The position numbers and the translations under genes were made by a program. Of a stretch of 64,000 nucleotides of DNA, positions 27,173-36,686 are shown in pieces. The first letter of the stretch is position 1; every line of letters begins with the position of its first letter. Where the stretch lies: the NCBI GenBank assembly GCA_951813605.1, contig OX638379.1, positions 5,716,062-5,780,061 on the forward strand, in the 5' to 3' direction. The notes beneath the pieces were generated by a model, which had not been told where the DNA came from, searched no databases, and saw only the letters and a program-made list of their open reading frames with translations. Source of the stretch: an uncultured Bryobacterales bacterium (GTDB taxonomy: Bacteria > Acidobacteriota > Terriglobia > Bryobacterales > UBA6623).

Positions 27173-27820
27173 CTAGGCGAAGCGCCGAACGCCTCTCCGG
27201 AGGCGGTCCAGCCATCGTATTCGGTCATTCTCAAAGTCTTCGAAGACAATCTCTCCCCGTTCCTTCTGGTGCTCGGTTCCCTGCACGAACGTGTCGAACC
27301 AAACGCGTAGGTCGGCGGCCGCTGCGGACAGCCTCCCGGCAGCCGTCGGACGAGCCATTGTCGTTCGCCAGGATAGTGCGGTCGATCGCCGAGCCAACCC
27401 AAGTCGCGTCGCCCACGGTTGGTGGACTGCCATCCTGGGCTGCTCGGAAAGCCCAGGACTCGCGTCCGGCTTCCAAGTCGCCCCCCGCCAGCGCCACCCG
27501 GTGTCATCGCTTCGTCGCCGGTACTCGGGTGCGGGGCGCCGCTCGCGATCCGAGCCTCGAAATCAGTGGTCCCGCTATCTTCCAGCCTGCCCGCGGGAGG
27601 CATCCTCACGTCGAGGTCCCGATGGGTGATGGCCTTGAATAGAAGGCTCTTCGCTGGTCGGCACCGCACAATCGCGGGACCGCAACGTCCGCCGTTTATG
27701 GGTCCCTCACGCGAATCGAGGCAAAGATCCGCTGTCGCTTCACCGGCGGAGCCGTGGCGCGCGTAGCGATTCTCGGCGAGCACGGGGCAGATCTTGTATT
27801 CGAAGAACTCGTTTTGGCCG
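27173..27820 (-). pseudogene. Degenerate PSD1/DUF1549 gene fragment
   Basis: On the minus strand one frame reads FEYKICPVLAENRYARHGSA, LCLDSREGPINGGRCGPAIV, ITHRDLDVRMPPAGRLEDSG and FEARIASGAPHPST, which is clearly a PSD1 cytochrome domain. The haem motif CYACH is mutated to RYARH, each Cys being replaced by Arg (CGC for TGC). A frame change near 27490 then gives SWAFRAAQDGSPP and WVGSAIDRTILAND, the link to DUF1549, and a further shift ends the gene at 27173. Most of DUF1549 and all of DUF1553 are gone. It lies directly upstream of the intact PSD1-A gene in the same direction, so it may be an old tandem copy. Confidence 0.75.
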
Positions 27821-28067
27821 GGCCCAACCTGTGCCCAAGAAGGCACGACTATCGTTTCATGAGCCACCAAGCCACCTAGCTGGAAGATTGCAATGAGTTT
27901 GGTCAGGCCAATCGGAAGCAGGCCTGGGCCGTTCTGCAAGCGCGCGAAGTCCCGGACACGTAGTCCTAGGTCCCATACCGACTCCGTACGCGGGATTGGA
28001 ATCCCTTCGAAATCCAGCGACTGCGCGTGGGCCCGCTTTTTCCCGAGAACGTGATACCTTGCGGAGC

Positions 28068-29504
28068 GTGAAGGTACTCGCAATCTTGCTCGGATTCCTA
28101 GCGTCGGGAGCCGCTGTCGCCAAACCGCCGAACATTGTCCTGATCATGGCCGACGATCTGGGACACGGACACCTGGGCTCATACGGCCAAACCAAGATCA
28201 ATACGCCAAACATCGACGAACTGGCCGCCGAAGGGATGCGTTTTACAGCGGCCTATGCAGGATCGACAGTCTGCGCGCCGTCTCGGAGCGTTTTGATGAC
28301 GGGCCTCCACGCCGGCCATACGCCGGTGCGGGGTAATCTCGGCAATGCGCACCTTCGCGAGTCCGATGTCACTCTGGCGGAGATGCTAAAGTCGGCTGGC
28401 TACGCGACAGGCAGTTACGGCAAGTGGGGCCTTGGCCTCGCGGACAGTCCGGGGCATCCCCTGCGGCAGGGCTTTGACGACTTCCTAGGTTACTTGCATC
28501 AAGTGCATGCCCATTTCTTCTATCCGTTCTGGCTGACACTGAATCACGGCAGGATGAACCTGCGCCTGAACGAGGACGGCGGCAGGGGGCAGTACTCGCA
28601 CGATGTGATTTTCGAACGCGCCCTAGCATTCATCCGCAAGAATCGTGACGGGCCGTTCTTTTGTTATCTGCCAGTGACCATCCCTCACGTGGAATTGGCC
28701 GTACCGGCGGACTCCTTGGCTGAATACCTCGGCCGGTTCCCGGAAGTGGGAGGAGGGCAGGAACGCCGCATCGGCTACATCGTGTCGCCGAATCCGAGGG
28801 CGACCTATGCGGCGATGGTTTCTCGCCTAGACCGCGACGTCGGCCGAGTTCTTCAGTTACTCAAGAGCCTTGGCGTCGACGGGCAGACCGTAGTCATTCT
28901 TAATTCCGACAACGGCGCACAATCGCGTTTCGACGTGAGCGAGGACTTTTTCGACGCCACTGCGGGCCTGCGGGGTTACAAGGGCTCAATGTACGAAGGC
29001 GGGCTAAGAATCCCTCAGATCGTGAGATGGCCGAACCGCGTAGAGGCGGGGGCCGTCAGCGACCAAGTGACCTACTTCCCAGACATGATGCCCACGTTCG
29101 CCGAGCTTGCAGGGGTCGAGCCTCCCCCGACCGACGGGATCTCGATCGTTCCCACTCTCTTGGGGAACGGCAGGCAACGCGACCACGAGTGGGTCTACTG
29201 GGAACTCGTGTCAAGCGGGAACGTATTGCGCGCACAGGCTGCGCGCATGGGGCGATGGAAGTTCGTCCGGAATTCTTCCGAAAGTCGAGTGGAGCTCTAC
29301 GATCTCGGGGCCGACGAGACCGAAACCACCGACCTGGCTTCCAGTCATCCAGATTTGATTCGGGAGTTTGAGAGTTGGGTTCGCAAGAACCGAACCCAGC
29401 CCCCGGATCAGCCCGCCCGCTCGGCTGTCAGCTACAAGGACTACGTCCAACTGTTACCGTTCGACCCCGCCGCAATGGGCAGGCGGAATCGACCTGAAGA
29501 ATGA
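28068..29504 (+). CDS. Formylglycine-dependent sulfatase A (arylsulfatase family S1)
   Basis: 478 residues from a GTG at 28068 with GGAG just upstream; the first 18 residues form a signal peptide (VKVLAILLGFLASGAAVA). Metal residues appear in NIVLIMADDLGHG, and the CxPSR motif CAPSRSVLMTG places the formylglycine cysteine near residue 69. GSYGKWGLG, LNSDNGAQSR and KGSMYEGGLRIP are further family blocks. It should hydrolyse sulfate esters in the periplasm after activation by a formylglycine-generating enzyme or anSME, which is not in the window. Its neighbours are PSD1/DUF1501 and a TonB/TPR set, suggesting use of sulfated polymers (inference). Confidence 0.92.
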   Translation: MKVLAILLGFLASGAAVAKPPNIVLIMADDLGHGHLGSYGQTKINTPNIDELAAEGMRFTAAYAGSTVCAPSRSVLMTGLHAGHTPVRGNLGNAHLRESDVTLAEMLKSAGYATGSYGKWGLGLADSPGHPLRQGFDDFLGYLHQVHAHFFYPFWLTLNHGRMNLRLNEDGGRGQYSHDVIFERALAFIRKNRDGPFFCYLPVTIPHVELAVPADSLAEYLGRFPEVGGGQERRIGYIVSPNPRATYAAMVSRLDRDVGRVLQLLKSLGVDGQTVVILNSDNGAQSRFDVSEDFFDATAGLRGYKGSMYEGGLRIPQIVRWPNRVEAGAVSDQVTYFPDMMPTFAELAGVEPPPTDGISIVPTLLGNGRQRDHEWVYWELVSSGNVLRAQAARMGRWKFVRNSSESRVELYDLGADETETTDLASSHPDLIREFESWVRKNRTQPPDQPARSAVSYKDYVQLLPFDPAAMGRRNRPEE

Positions 29505-29917
29505 CTTAGGGCGGCCCCCTGTACGCGCAAAGAACGCGCTCGTACGGCATCGGATCACGCCACCTGCCATTCCTTTGGGGCGTGACCTCAGCAAGTGTAC
29601 CCTGGCGAAGGAAGTCCAAAAGCAACGAGATGGAAGCGTCCGCGTCGCCCGTGTCCGTCCGTCTTGGCCCAACCGCGCCGACGCACTCGATTCGCACGGT
29701 CCGCGCTCCAACGTGAGCTGAGCTGGTCGAGATATTGCTTGTTGCCGACCCCAGCCGCAGCTGACGCCGTCCGTTCCATCCGGTGCCGATGCAATGCTGC
29801 TAGGGACAAGGGCTCGAAATAACGGCGGACTTGTCGATTGGAACCCCCGGGTCTGCTCCGCAACGGGAAGTAGTTGCATTCGAAGAGCTTGCAACCACCT
29901 ATTCCTGGGAACCAAGA
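29505..29917. other. Intergenic stretch between convergent genes
   Basis: About 410 bp between the sulfatase and the TPR gene ends. I see no gene and no clear terminator hairpin. Confidence 0.4.
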
Positions 29918-32515
29918 CTAGCGCGGAGAAAGGGCCCTAGACCGCAGCTTGGCAATCGTTTCCAGCGACTGAGTGACTTGGGTATCATCAGGTCGGATCT
30001 CGGCCGCTCTCCTGAGTTCCGGCTCGGCTCGGTCCAGGTCGCCCGAGCGCGCGTATATTAAGCCAAGGTTCTTGTGCAAAAGGAATTCCGTGCGGCACCC
30101 GCGACAGATCCCGATGGCTTCCTTCAATTGCTCGATCGCCTTGGCTACGTCACCCGCCTGCAGCGAAGCCAACGCGAAGTTTCCTAACGTGTCGGCGCGG
30201 TCAACGATACGGCGCTGGGATTGGGAAGCCTCGAAGCGCTGCTGGTAAAGTCGCGCCGCCTCGGGATCGTCCTTTCGTAGTTCGCGAAAGAGATTATAGA
30301 GGGCTTCGCGATGATCGGGATCCAGTTCTACAGCCCGCTTCCAGCTGCGAATCGCGGCCGATCGGTCTCCAAGTGCCGATACCGCTTGCCCGAGCTCGTA
30401 GTGACCGCGGGCATCTTCCGGCTTCACAGAGAGATAGCGGCGCCACAATTCGGCGGCGTCGGAATTGTTCTCGAGCCGTTGCTCGGCAAGCGCCAGGAAG
30501 TACAGCGACTCGGCGTGGTTGGGCTCCAGCGCAACCGACTTTTCCAAATCCAGCTTGGATTCTTCTGGGCGACCGAGCTGGTATAGCATGCGGCCCCGGT
30601 TGAAGCGAGTCGCGTGGGACTCCGGCGCTAGCTCCACTGCGTCGGTGAACACGGCAAGCGCCTCTTCGGTCTTATGGGCGTCCGCCAGCGCGATGCCCAG
30701 ATTGAGTCTAGTATCCGCAGATTTGGGGTCTAGCTCTACCGCCTTCCTCAGAGTGGTCACAGACTCCTCGGCGCGCCCGAGTCGCGCTTGGATCATGCCG
30801 AGAGCGGTAAGGGACTTGATGTTCCCGGAAGTCAGCCGAACGGCCTCCAGCACCTGCTGCTCGGCCTCTTGGAATCTCTCCTGGCCAGCAAGCATCAGGC
30901 CCAAGTTGACGTAGGCCTGAGCATAGGAGCGATCATCTTCGATCGCCCGGCGAAAGTGACGCTCTGCTTCGCCGACGCGACCTTGCCGTCCGTACATCAC
31001 AGCGAGGTTATTGTGTGCCTCCGCGTACTGCGGGCTGAGGCGCACAGCTTCCCGCAAGGCCCGCTCCGCCTGCGGGAACCAGCCGATGTTCAGATAGAGC
31101 ACCCCTAGGTCGTTATGAGCCCGTTCCATGGCGGGATCCAATTCCAGCGCCCTTTTGAGCGCCTCGAGCTGGTCTCCCTTCTTGCCAAGCGCCGAGTGCG
31201 CCAAGGAGATGTCGTAATGGTAGCGGGCGTCGCTCGGGTTCAGTCGGATCGCCTCGCTGTACTCGGCCGCCGCCCGAGCAGGATCGCCCGCGTCTAGCGC
31301 GACATTCCCCCGCGAAGCGGCGCTCTCGGCTTGGCTGCTCATTAGGTCCGCTTGCTTCCGGTCTTGAAACGCACGCAGTTCCGCTCTCGCCTCGGCCTCG
31401 GCCTCCTGCCCACGCAGGACACGCCCGAGTTGGAATCGGATATCGGCGGAGTCAGGGTCGAGTTCCTTGGCTCTCTCGAGATGGACCCGGGCTTCCGAGA
31501 GCTTTTCTTGCCTTGCCAGCACGAAACCGAGGTTGTAGCGAGTGTCCGAGTGATTCGGGAGCAGCTCGGCCGCACGCATTAGATCCTGCTCGGATTCGGC
31601 ATATCTGCCGACGCCGCGGAGGGCGACTCCCCTGAGGTGATGAAGCTCGAATTCGTCCACGGCAGCGGGACGCTGGTTCTCATAGCGTTCCACAAGGTCT
31701 AGAACCTCCTGGTGCCTGTGGAAGTTCGCAAGCGCCTTGGCGGCCGATATTCGAGCGATGTCGTTCCCGGAATCGAATTCAAGTACCTTGCGATAGTGCT
31801 CGGCAGCGGCGGGGAAGTTTTCCGTCCGGGCGTAAGCGGTTGCCAAGTTGAAGTGCGCGCTGGGCAGATTCGGATGGGACTCGACGACCTCGGCCATGAC
31901 CGCAATCGCTTCCTCGTATCGCCCTTCCTCGGCATACGCGGCACCCATCATCATGGGGATTTCGGCACTCTTTGAGTCGATCCGGCGCGCTTGTTCCAGG
32001 AATCCCAGGGCCGCCGAGGTGCGCTTCTGCTGCATGCGCACGCGAGCCATTCCGAAAAGTGCTTGAACGGATTCGGGACGGAGACGCAAGGCATCGCCAA
32101 TCGGCCGCTCCGCGGCAGTTGCGTTCCCAGCCTCTAGCAGCGCGAAACCCCAAGCAAGATTCGCCTCGAACGAGCCGGGATTAAGCCGCACCGCCACTTC
32201 GAGTTGCTTGGCGGCCTCTCGAGGCTGGCCCTGCCTTGCCAGCAGCAACCCGAGATTGAATCGGGGCTCCCAATAGGCAGCATCCAACCCGATTGACTTC
32301 TCGAACGCCTCGGCCGCGCAGCGCGCTTGGCCCTGTCCGGCGTACGAACCTCCCAGCGCGTTATAGGCGGCGGCGGAAGGGTCCGACAAGATCGCCTGCT
32401 CCAGCGCAGCCGGAGGGTCGCAACGGACCTGGCCGTCGACGTGCGCACACCAAGCGAGCAAGCAGCCGCCTACGAGGGCGGGCAGGCGGCACTGGGACGG
32501 GATGCCGATTAGCAC
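29918..32515 (-). CDS. Long TPR-repeat protein 1
   Basis: 865 residues. A signal peptide is likely (residues 1 to about 28, ending near HVDG). From residue 50 to the end it is almost entirely tetratricopeptide repeats, about 20 units, many with the A-xxx-LG-xxx-A-xxx-P pattern (for example WEPRFNLGLLLARQGQPREA and AEAHNNLAVMYGRQGRVGEA). It should be a periplasmic or outer-membrane-associated scaffold. The start is GTG, 8 nt after TAAAAT. It lies 391 bp downstream of TonB receptor 1 in the same direction. The TPR protein at 41233 is a shorter paralogue with similar N-terminal architecture, next to another TonB gene set. Confidence 0.9.
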   Translation of the reverse strand: MLIGIPSQCRLPALVGGCLLAWCAHVDGQVRCDPPAALEQAILSDPSAAAYNALGGSYAGQGQARCAAEAFEKSIGLDAAYWEPRFNLGLLLARQGQPREAAKQLEVAVRLNPGSFEANLAWGFALLEAGNATAAERPIGDALRLRPESVQALFGMARVRMQQKRTSAALGFLEQARRIDSKSAEIPMMMGAAYAEEGRYEEAIAVMAEVVESHPNLPSAHFNLATAYARTENFPAAAEHYRKVLEFDSGNDIARISAAKALANFHRHQEVLDLVERYENQRPAAVDEFELHHLRGVALRGVGRYAESEQDLMRAAELLPNHSDTRYNLGFVLARQEKLSEARVHLERAKELDPDSADIRFQLGRVLRGQEAEAEARAELRAFQDRKQADLMSSQAESAASRGNVALDAGDPARAAAEYSEAIRLNPSDARYHYDISLAHSALGKKGDQLEALKRALELDPAMERAHNDLGVLYLNIGWFPQAERALREAVRLSPQYAEAHNNLAVMYGRQGRVGEAERHFRRAIEDDRSYAQAYVNLGLMLAGQERFQEAEQQVLEAVRLTSGNIKSLTALGMIQARLGRAEESVTTLRKAVELDPKSADTRLNLGIALADAHKTEEALAVFTDAVELAPESHATRFNRGRMLYQLGRPEESKLDLEKSVALEPNHAESLYFLALAEQRLENNSDAAELWRRYLSVKPEDARGHYELGQAVSALGDRSAAIRSWKRAVELDPDHREALYNLFRELRKDDPEAARLYQQRFEASQSQRRIVDRADTLGNFALASLQAGDVAKAIEQLKEAIGICRGCRTEFLLHKNLGLIYARSGDLDRAEPELRRAAEIRPDDTQVTQSLETIAKLRSRALSPR

Positions 32516-32906
32516 TACCCGAGATTTTACGCCAGAAGGTGGAGGGACAGCTCATGCGCTCCCTCAACGGCGTGACGTGGCGAAGCCGCCCGGAGTGGCT
32601 GCGCGGCCAGGCTTCGGGAACGCGGGAATTGTCAGTACCGTTCTGGGAAGCGATCCCTCAATCCCGGCGCTGGCGTCCAAAGAGCCGGACAGTTAGCGCG
32701 CGACGTGGCACGGGCGCGCTCCAGCGACGCGCCTCCAGCGAAGTGATCCGCTCGCGCAATCGCACCGCGTTCCCGTCCCGTGACGGAAGATCACAAGTCA
32801 AGCAATCGCCGTTCGGCTCCATAGAAAGCCAAGATCTGTGACGGCGACGCGGCTATGCCTGCCACAGAGCATGGCAAGACATAGCCTTGGGTCGTCTGCG
32901 AACGGC
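32516..32906. other. Intergenic stretch between TonB receptor 1 and TPR protein 1
   Basis: About 390 bp. It holds a terminator-like hairpin at 32851-32886 and, near 32530, a possible -10 for the TPR gene. No gene is seen. Confidence 0.4.
32851..32886 (-). terminator. Hairpin after TonB receptor 1
   Basis: GGCTATG and TGCCA on one side pair with TGGCA and CATAGCC on the other, with small bulges and a 7-base loop, 21 bp past the receptor's stop. There is no strong U tract, so it may only attenuate. Confidence 0.4.
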
Positions 32907-35900
32907 TCAGAAGTGGAACTTCAGCCCGAGCTGGATCTGCCGCTCAATACTGCGCGTGCTGAAGATCCGCCCGAAATTCGGGCTGTCGAGCTGAGCCGTA
33001 GGACGGTTCCACGTTGGCGAGTTGGTGGCGTTGAACATTTCGACCCTTAACTCGAGAATTTTGCTCTCCTTGATTCGAAACTTGCGGAAGATCGAGAGAT
33101 CCAAATTCCCGAAACCGTCTCCCTGAAGCGCGTGGCGCTCCATGTTGCCAAACGTAAACGGCGCCGGAACCTCGAACGCAGACGCATTAAGCCACCGGTC
33201 GGGACTTGCGCTGGACGCTCGGGCCTCGCCCACTACGTTGGCGCGCAAGTACCCCCCGTTGATGTTGTTGGATCCCGCGTTTCCCGTATTAGCAAGATCC
33301 CCGGAAACCCCAACGTGATAGTTCTGCCCGGAGACGAACTGCAGGATGCCGTTTAGCTGCCACGGTCCCAGAATGTGGTCCAGGACTTTGTTGCCAGTTT
33401 GGAACTTGCTGCCGGGTCCAGCAGGTATTTCGTAGACCCAGCTCGTCGTGAACACGTGGGGCATGTTAAACGCCGATGGACCCCAGTTGTCGTTCCACCG
33501 ATTCGGATCCTGCGGATTGCAGCCGTCCTCGTTAAACCAACCCGAGCAGTGGTCGTTCGACTCGCTGAAGGTGTAAGACACCAAGTAAGAAAAGCCCGAC
33601 GCGTGCCGGCGCTTGAGTTGGAATTGGAAGGAGTTGTATTTGGATCGGCCCCAACTTCTGTCAAAGAAGCTGGGCGTGATGTGCGGAAACGGCCGTCTCA
33701 GAGACGAGTCTCCCGGCCCCGGTTCCAGGGCGGTATTGTACATGCCGCCGACGCGAAGATTGATTCCCGTCGATCCAACGTAAGCAAGGTCCACGAGGGT
33801 GCTTTCCGAGAGTTGGTACTGAAAGCTCAAGTTGTACTGCTGCGAGTAGGGAAGCTTCAGCGCGGGGTCGTAATACCAGGTGACCTCGTTAAACGGTGTG
33901 GGCGCGGGGAAAACGGGGTTATCGCCCAAGTCCAGCGGATCTTGCGCCGTTACCTTGGGCGCCGGCAGCACAGAACTGGGAAGATTCAGATTTGGCTGCT
34001 GGAGGAGGCCGACCGACGGCCATGTGCCAACGACGCCCATGTTGGCTTGGATGTTACCGGCCCAATTGTCATAGACAATACCGTAAGCACCTCTGAACGC
34101 CATCTTATCCGTGATCCGGTAAGCAAGCCCAAAGCGGCCTTGCCAGTTCCATGGTCTGTCGTTGCTGGGCTTCTGGTTTGGCGACAACACAACCCCGTCA
34201 GGGAGTGTTCCCCCCGGAATGCATGGCGCTCCACCCAGGTCCTCGCACGAGCCCACAGGAATCTGCAACTCGTAGCGGCCGAGTATTAGGTTCAGATTGC
34301 CCACCTTGTTGTTGTTGTACTCGTCGCTGCCGTAGTGGCCGAAAATCGTCGCGTCATTTCGAACGCCGAGATTGATGGTCAAGCGAGGCGTTACCTTCCA
34401 CGTGTCTTGGACATAGAACCCATACACCCGATGGCCGACAACCTGCTCGATATTCCCTCGCCGCCTTCCAACGGCGGGAACGCTCAGCAGGAACGAAGCC
34501 AGGCCACTGCCGGTGTTGCCGGGATTCGAGGGATCGCTGGTCTGCAAGGCGCTGAAGCTGACGCCCCCACCGAAGCCCGGACCGAAATATCCGTTGGTAT
34601 TCCAGTTTCCGCCCGCCTTCAAGGTGTGATTGCCGATGATTTTGGAGTAGTTACTGCGGACCTGATAGACATCCGTGATGTCACGCAAGCCAATTGAAGT
34701 CCCGCTGGGGGCAAAGCCAGGGATTCCCACGCTCGGCGCGTAGCAGCCGTCCTCGAGAATCTCTTCGGGCCACTGACAGGCGAAGCCTTGTGCAAATCCG
34801 CCAATGGCGACTAACTCCGCGTTGGTCTTTCCTTCATAAAGGCTCTCGCCCCCTTGCCTCCCCTTGACCCGGCCAAAGGAAACCTGGAATACCGAGGTCG
34901 GGCTGGGGGTCAAGGTATAGTTGACGCCAAGGTTCCAGGAATCCTGAATCCCATTGCTTACAATCCCCTCAACCCCTCCGCTGTTGGTTGTCGGTTGCTC
35001 CCCGTTGCCGTAGCGGAACCAGAAGAATTGGTTATCGGTGATGCGGTGGTCGATCTTAAAGGAGTACTCGTTGACATCCGTCTCCGCTGGTCTGGTATCA
35101 ATTGCGTTCTGTCCGGCCACGCCGATGTCCTTGGCCGCCGGCCAGATGGCTTTGGCATAGTTCACCATCCCGGAGTTAAGCCGGGCTGGCGGAATGATGT
35201 TGTTCGGGAAGGCGTCCCTCGCAAAGATACCGGGATTGTTAGGGTCTTCAACCGTCGAGAAGGGGTCGTAGATCTGCTGTCCCTCGCCGCTCAGGTCACC
35301 GCCCAACTCGGCCGCCGTGGGCACCAATGCCCGCCTCTCCGCAGGCCTCCTGCGACGGAACCACTGGCCGGAGGTGAAGAAAAACGTCCTGTTCTTGACA
35401 ATGGGACCGCCCCCGGCGCCGCCCCACGTATTCTGGCGGAGCGGAGTCACCTCCTGGACGAAGGGGTTGCGGGCATCGACCGCGTCATTGCGCACGAACC
35501 AAAAACCGGTTCCATGAAACTCGTTCGTGCCGGACTTGCTGACGATGTTGATGATGCCGCCGCGGACTTGGCCAAACTCGGCCAGATCATTGTGGGACTG
35601 GACCTTGAATTCTTGAATGGCTTCGATGATGGGCGGCAGCGCATAGGTGCTGGTGAAGGCTCCCTGGTTGGTGAGACCGTCCAGCATGAAGAAGTTGCTG
35701 CGGTTCGACTGGCCGTTGATGGCTGGGAAGGAGAAAGCGCCCGCGTTGGTTCGAGCACCGAACCCGCCCGCGTTTTGGGCCGTGCTGACCGGGGCAACGC
35801 CTGGGGTCAGCGTGAGCAACTGGGTAAAGTTACGCCCATTCAGGGGCAGGTCCAGCACCGCTTGCTCTTGGACCACGGCGCCCATCTCGGCGCTCGATCC

Positions 35901-36347
35901 CTGGATCAACTGGGCACTCGCCGAGACTTCGACGGTCTCGGTGATTGAACCGACTTCTAATGCGAAGTCTTGAACAAGGGTCTGGTTTACCTCGAGTTGT
36001 ACCGTGGGAATGGCGGTCTGCTGGAACCCTTCCAGCTGCACGGTGATTTGGTAGAAGCCCGGGGGCATGTTGAGCACCGAGTAGGCGCCCACGTTGTTGC
36101 TCACGGTATTCTGAACCACTCCCGTGGCCAGATTGGTGACCGCGACCTCTGCGCCGGGAATAACGGCGCCGGTCGGATCGGTTACGTGCCCGGTTACGGC
36201 GGCCGTACCGCCGCCTTGGGCAAACGCAGCGTTGCCGACGATACTCGGCAGAAGCGCCAAGACGAAAATGGCAGCCAGGGACCGGGCTGCCGTGGATACA
36301 GTTCTGCTCTTAGATGCAGATCGCACGATTGGAAACCTCTTTCTCAC
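32907..36347 (-). CDS. Oar-like TonB-dependent receptor 1 with carboxypeptidase-regulatory-like domain
   Basis: 1146 residues. A signal peptide ends near residue 44 (AAFAQG). Residues about 48-135 are a CarboxypepD_reg-like beta-sandwich (VTGHVTDPTGAVIPGAEVAV, NMPPGFYQITV). The plug follows, with the acidobacterial signature DLPLNGRNFTQLLTLTPGVA near residue 165 and FMLDGLTNQGAF. The long remainder is a beta-barrel ending in the expected aromatic terminus LGLKFHF. Such receptors take up large or complex ligands using TonB energy. The frame is intact, unlike the paralogue at 45442-48817. The ligand is unknown; the gene precedes TPR protein 1 on the same strand. Confidence 0.95.
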   Translation of the reverse strand: MRKRFPIVRSASKSRTVSTAARSLAAIFVLALLPSIVGNAAFAQGGGTAAVTGHVTDPTGAVIPGAEVAVTNLATGVVQNTVSNNVGAYSVLNMPPGFYQITVQLEGFQQTAIPTVQLEVNQTLVQDFALEVGSITETVEVSASAQLIQGSSAEMGAVVQEQAVLDLPLNGRNFTQLLTLTPGVAPVSTAQNAGGFGARTNAGAFSFPAINGQSNRSNFFMLDGLTNQGAFTSTYALPPIIEAIQEFKVQSHNDLAEFGQVRGGIINIVSKSGTNEFHGTGFWFVRNDAVDARNPFVQEVTPLRQNTWGGAGGGPIVKNRTFFFTSGQWFRRRRPAERRALVPTAAELGGDLSGEGQQIYDPFSTVEDPNNPGIFARDAFPNNIIPPARLNSGMVNYAKAIWPAAKDIGVAGQNAIDTRPAETDVNEYSFKIDHRITDNQFFWFRYGNGEQPTTNSGGVEGIVSNGIQDSWNLGVNYTLTPSPTSVFQVSFGRVKGRQGGESLYEGKTNAELVAIGGFAQGFACQWPEEILEDGCYAPSVGIPGFAPSGTSIGLRDITDVYQVRSNYSKIIGNHTLKAGGNWNTNGYFGPGFGGGVSFSALQTSDPSNPGNTGSGLASFLLSVPAVGRRRGNIEQVVGHRVYGFYVQDTWKVTPRLTINLGVRNDATIFGHYGSDEYNNNKVGNLNLILGRYELQIPVGSCEDLGGAPCIPGGTLPDGVVLSPNQKPSNDRPWNWQGRFGLAYRITDKMAFRGAYGIVYDNWAGNIQANMGVVGTWPSVGLLQQPNLNLPSSVLPAPKVTAQDPLDLGDNPVFPAPTPFNEVTWYYDPALKLPYSQQYNLSFQYQLSESTLVDLAYVGSTGINLRVGGMYNTALEPGPGDSSLRRPFPHITPSFFDRSWGRSKYNSFQFQLKRRHASGFSYLVSYTFSESNDHCSGWFNEDGCNPQDPNRWNDNWGPSAFNMPHVFTTSWVYEIPAGPGSKFQTGNKVLDHILGPWQLNGILQFVSGQNYHVGVSGDLANTGNAGSNNINGGYLRANVVGEARASSASPDRWLNASAFEVPAPFTFGNMERHALQGDGFGNLDLSIFRKFRIKESKILELRVEMFNATNSPTWNRPTAQLDSPNFGRIFSTRSIERQIQLGLKFHF

Positions 36348-36684
36348 AAATTGTTGACGGTTTCAGGCCTGTGGCCCGTCGCGAAACAGCCAGCAAATCA
36401 AGTAGATCGTTTCACACTGGATTCCGGCCTGTCAAGCGGAACTCTTGTCCAATGACACATGAGCGACAGCAAGGCCTGGATGCCCGTTCGCCAGTTCAAG
36501 CAGGCCTGTCAAGAACCGGACAGGTGCCACGAAATGTGCGCAACCGCGCAGCTCGAAAACGCCTACATCGGCGCGGAGCCGGCCCGCGGCAAGTGCGTCT
36601 GGAGGGCGAGGAGCACCTGCCCGCTGCAAGACAGAATGCTCGGGAATGACGCGCTGAGAACGGGACCGCATTCCGGATCCGGGA
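36348..36684. other. Upstream region of TonB receptor 1
   Basis: About 340 bp up to the IS end. On the minus strand TTGACA occurs at 36435-36430, but no good -10 sits at standard spacing. No gene is seen. Confidence 0.35.
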
Positions 36685-36686
36685 CC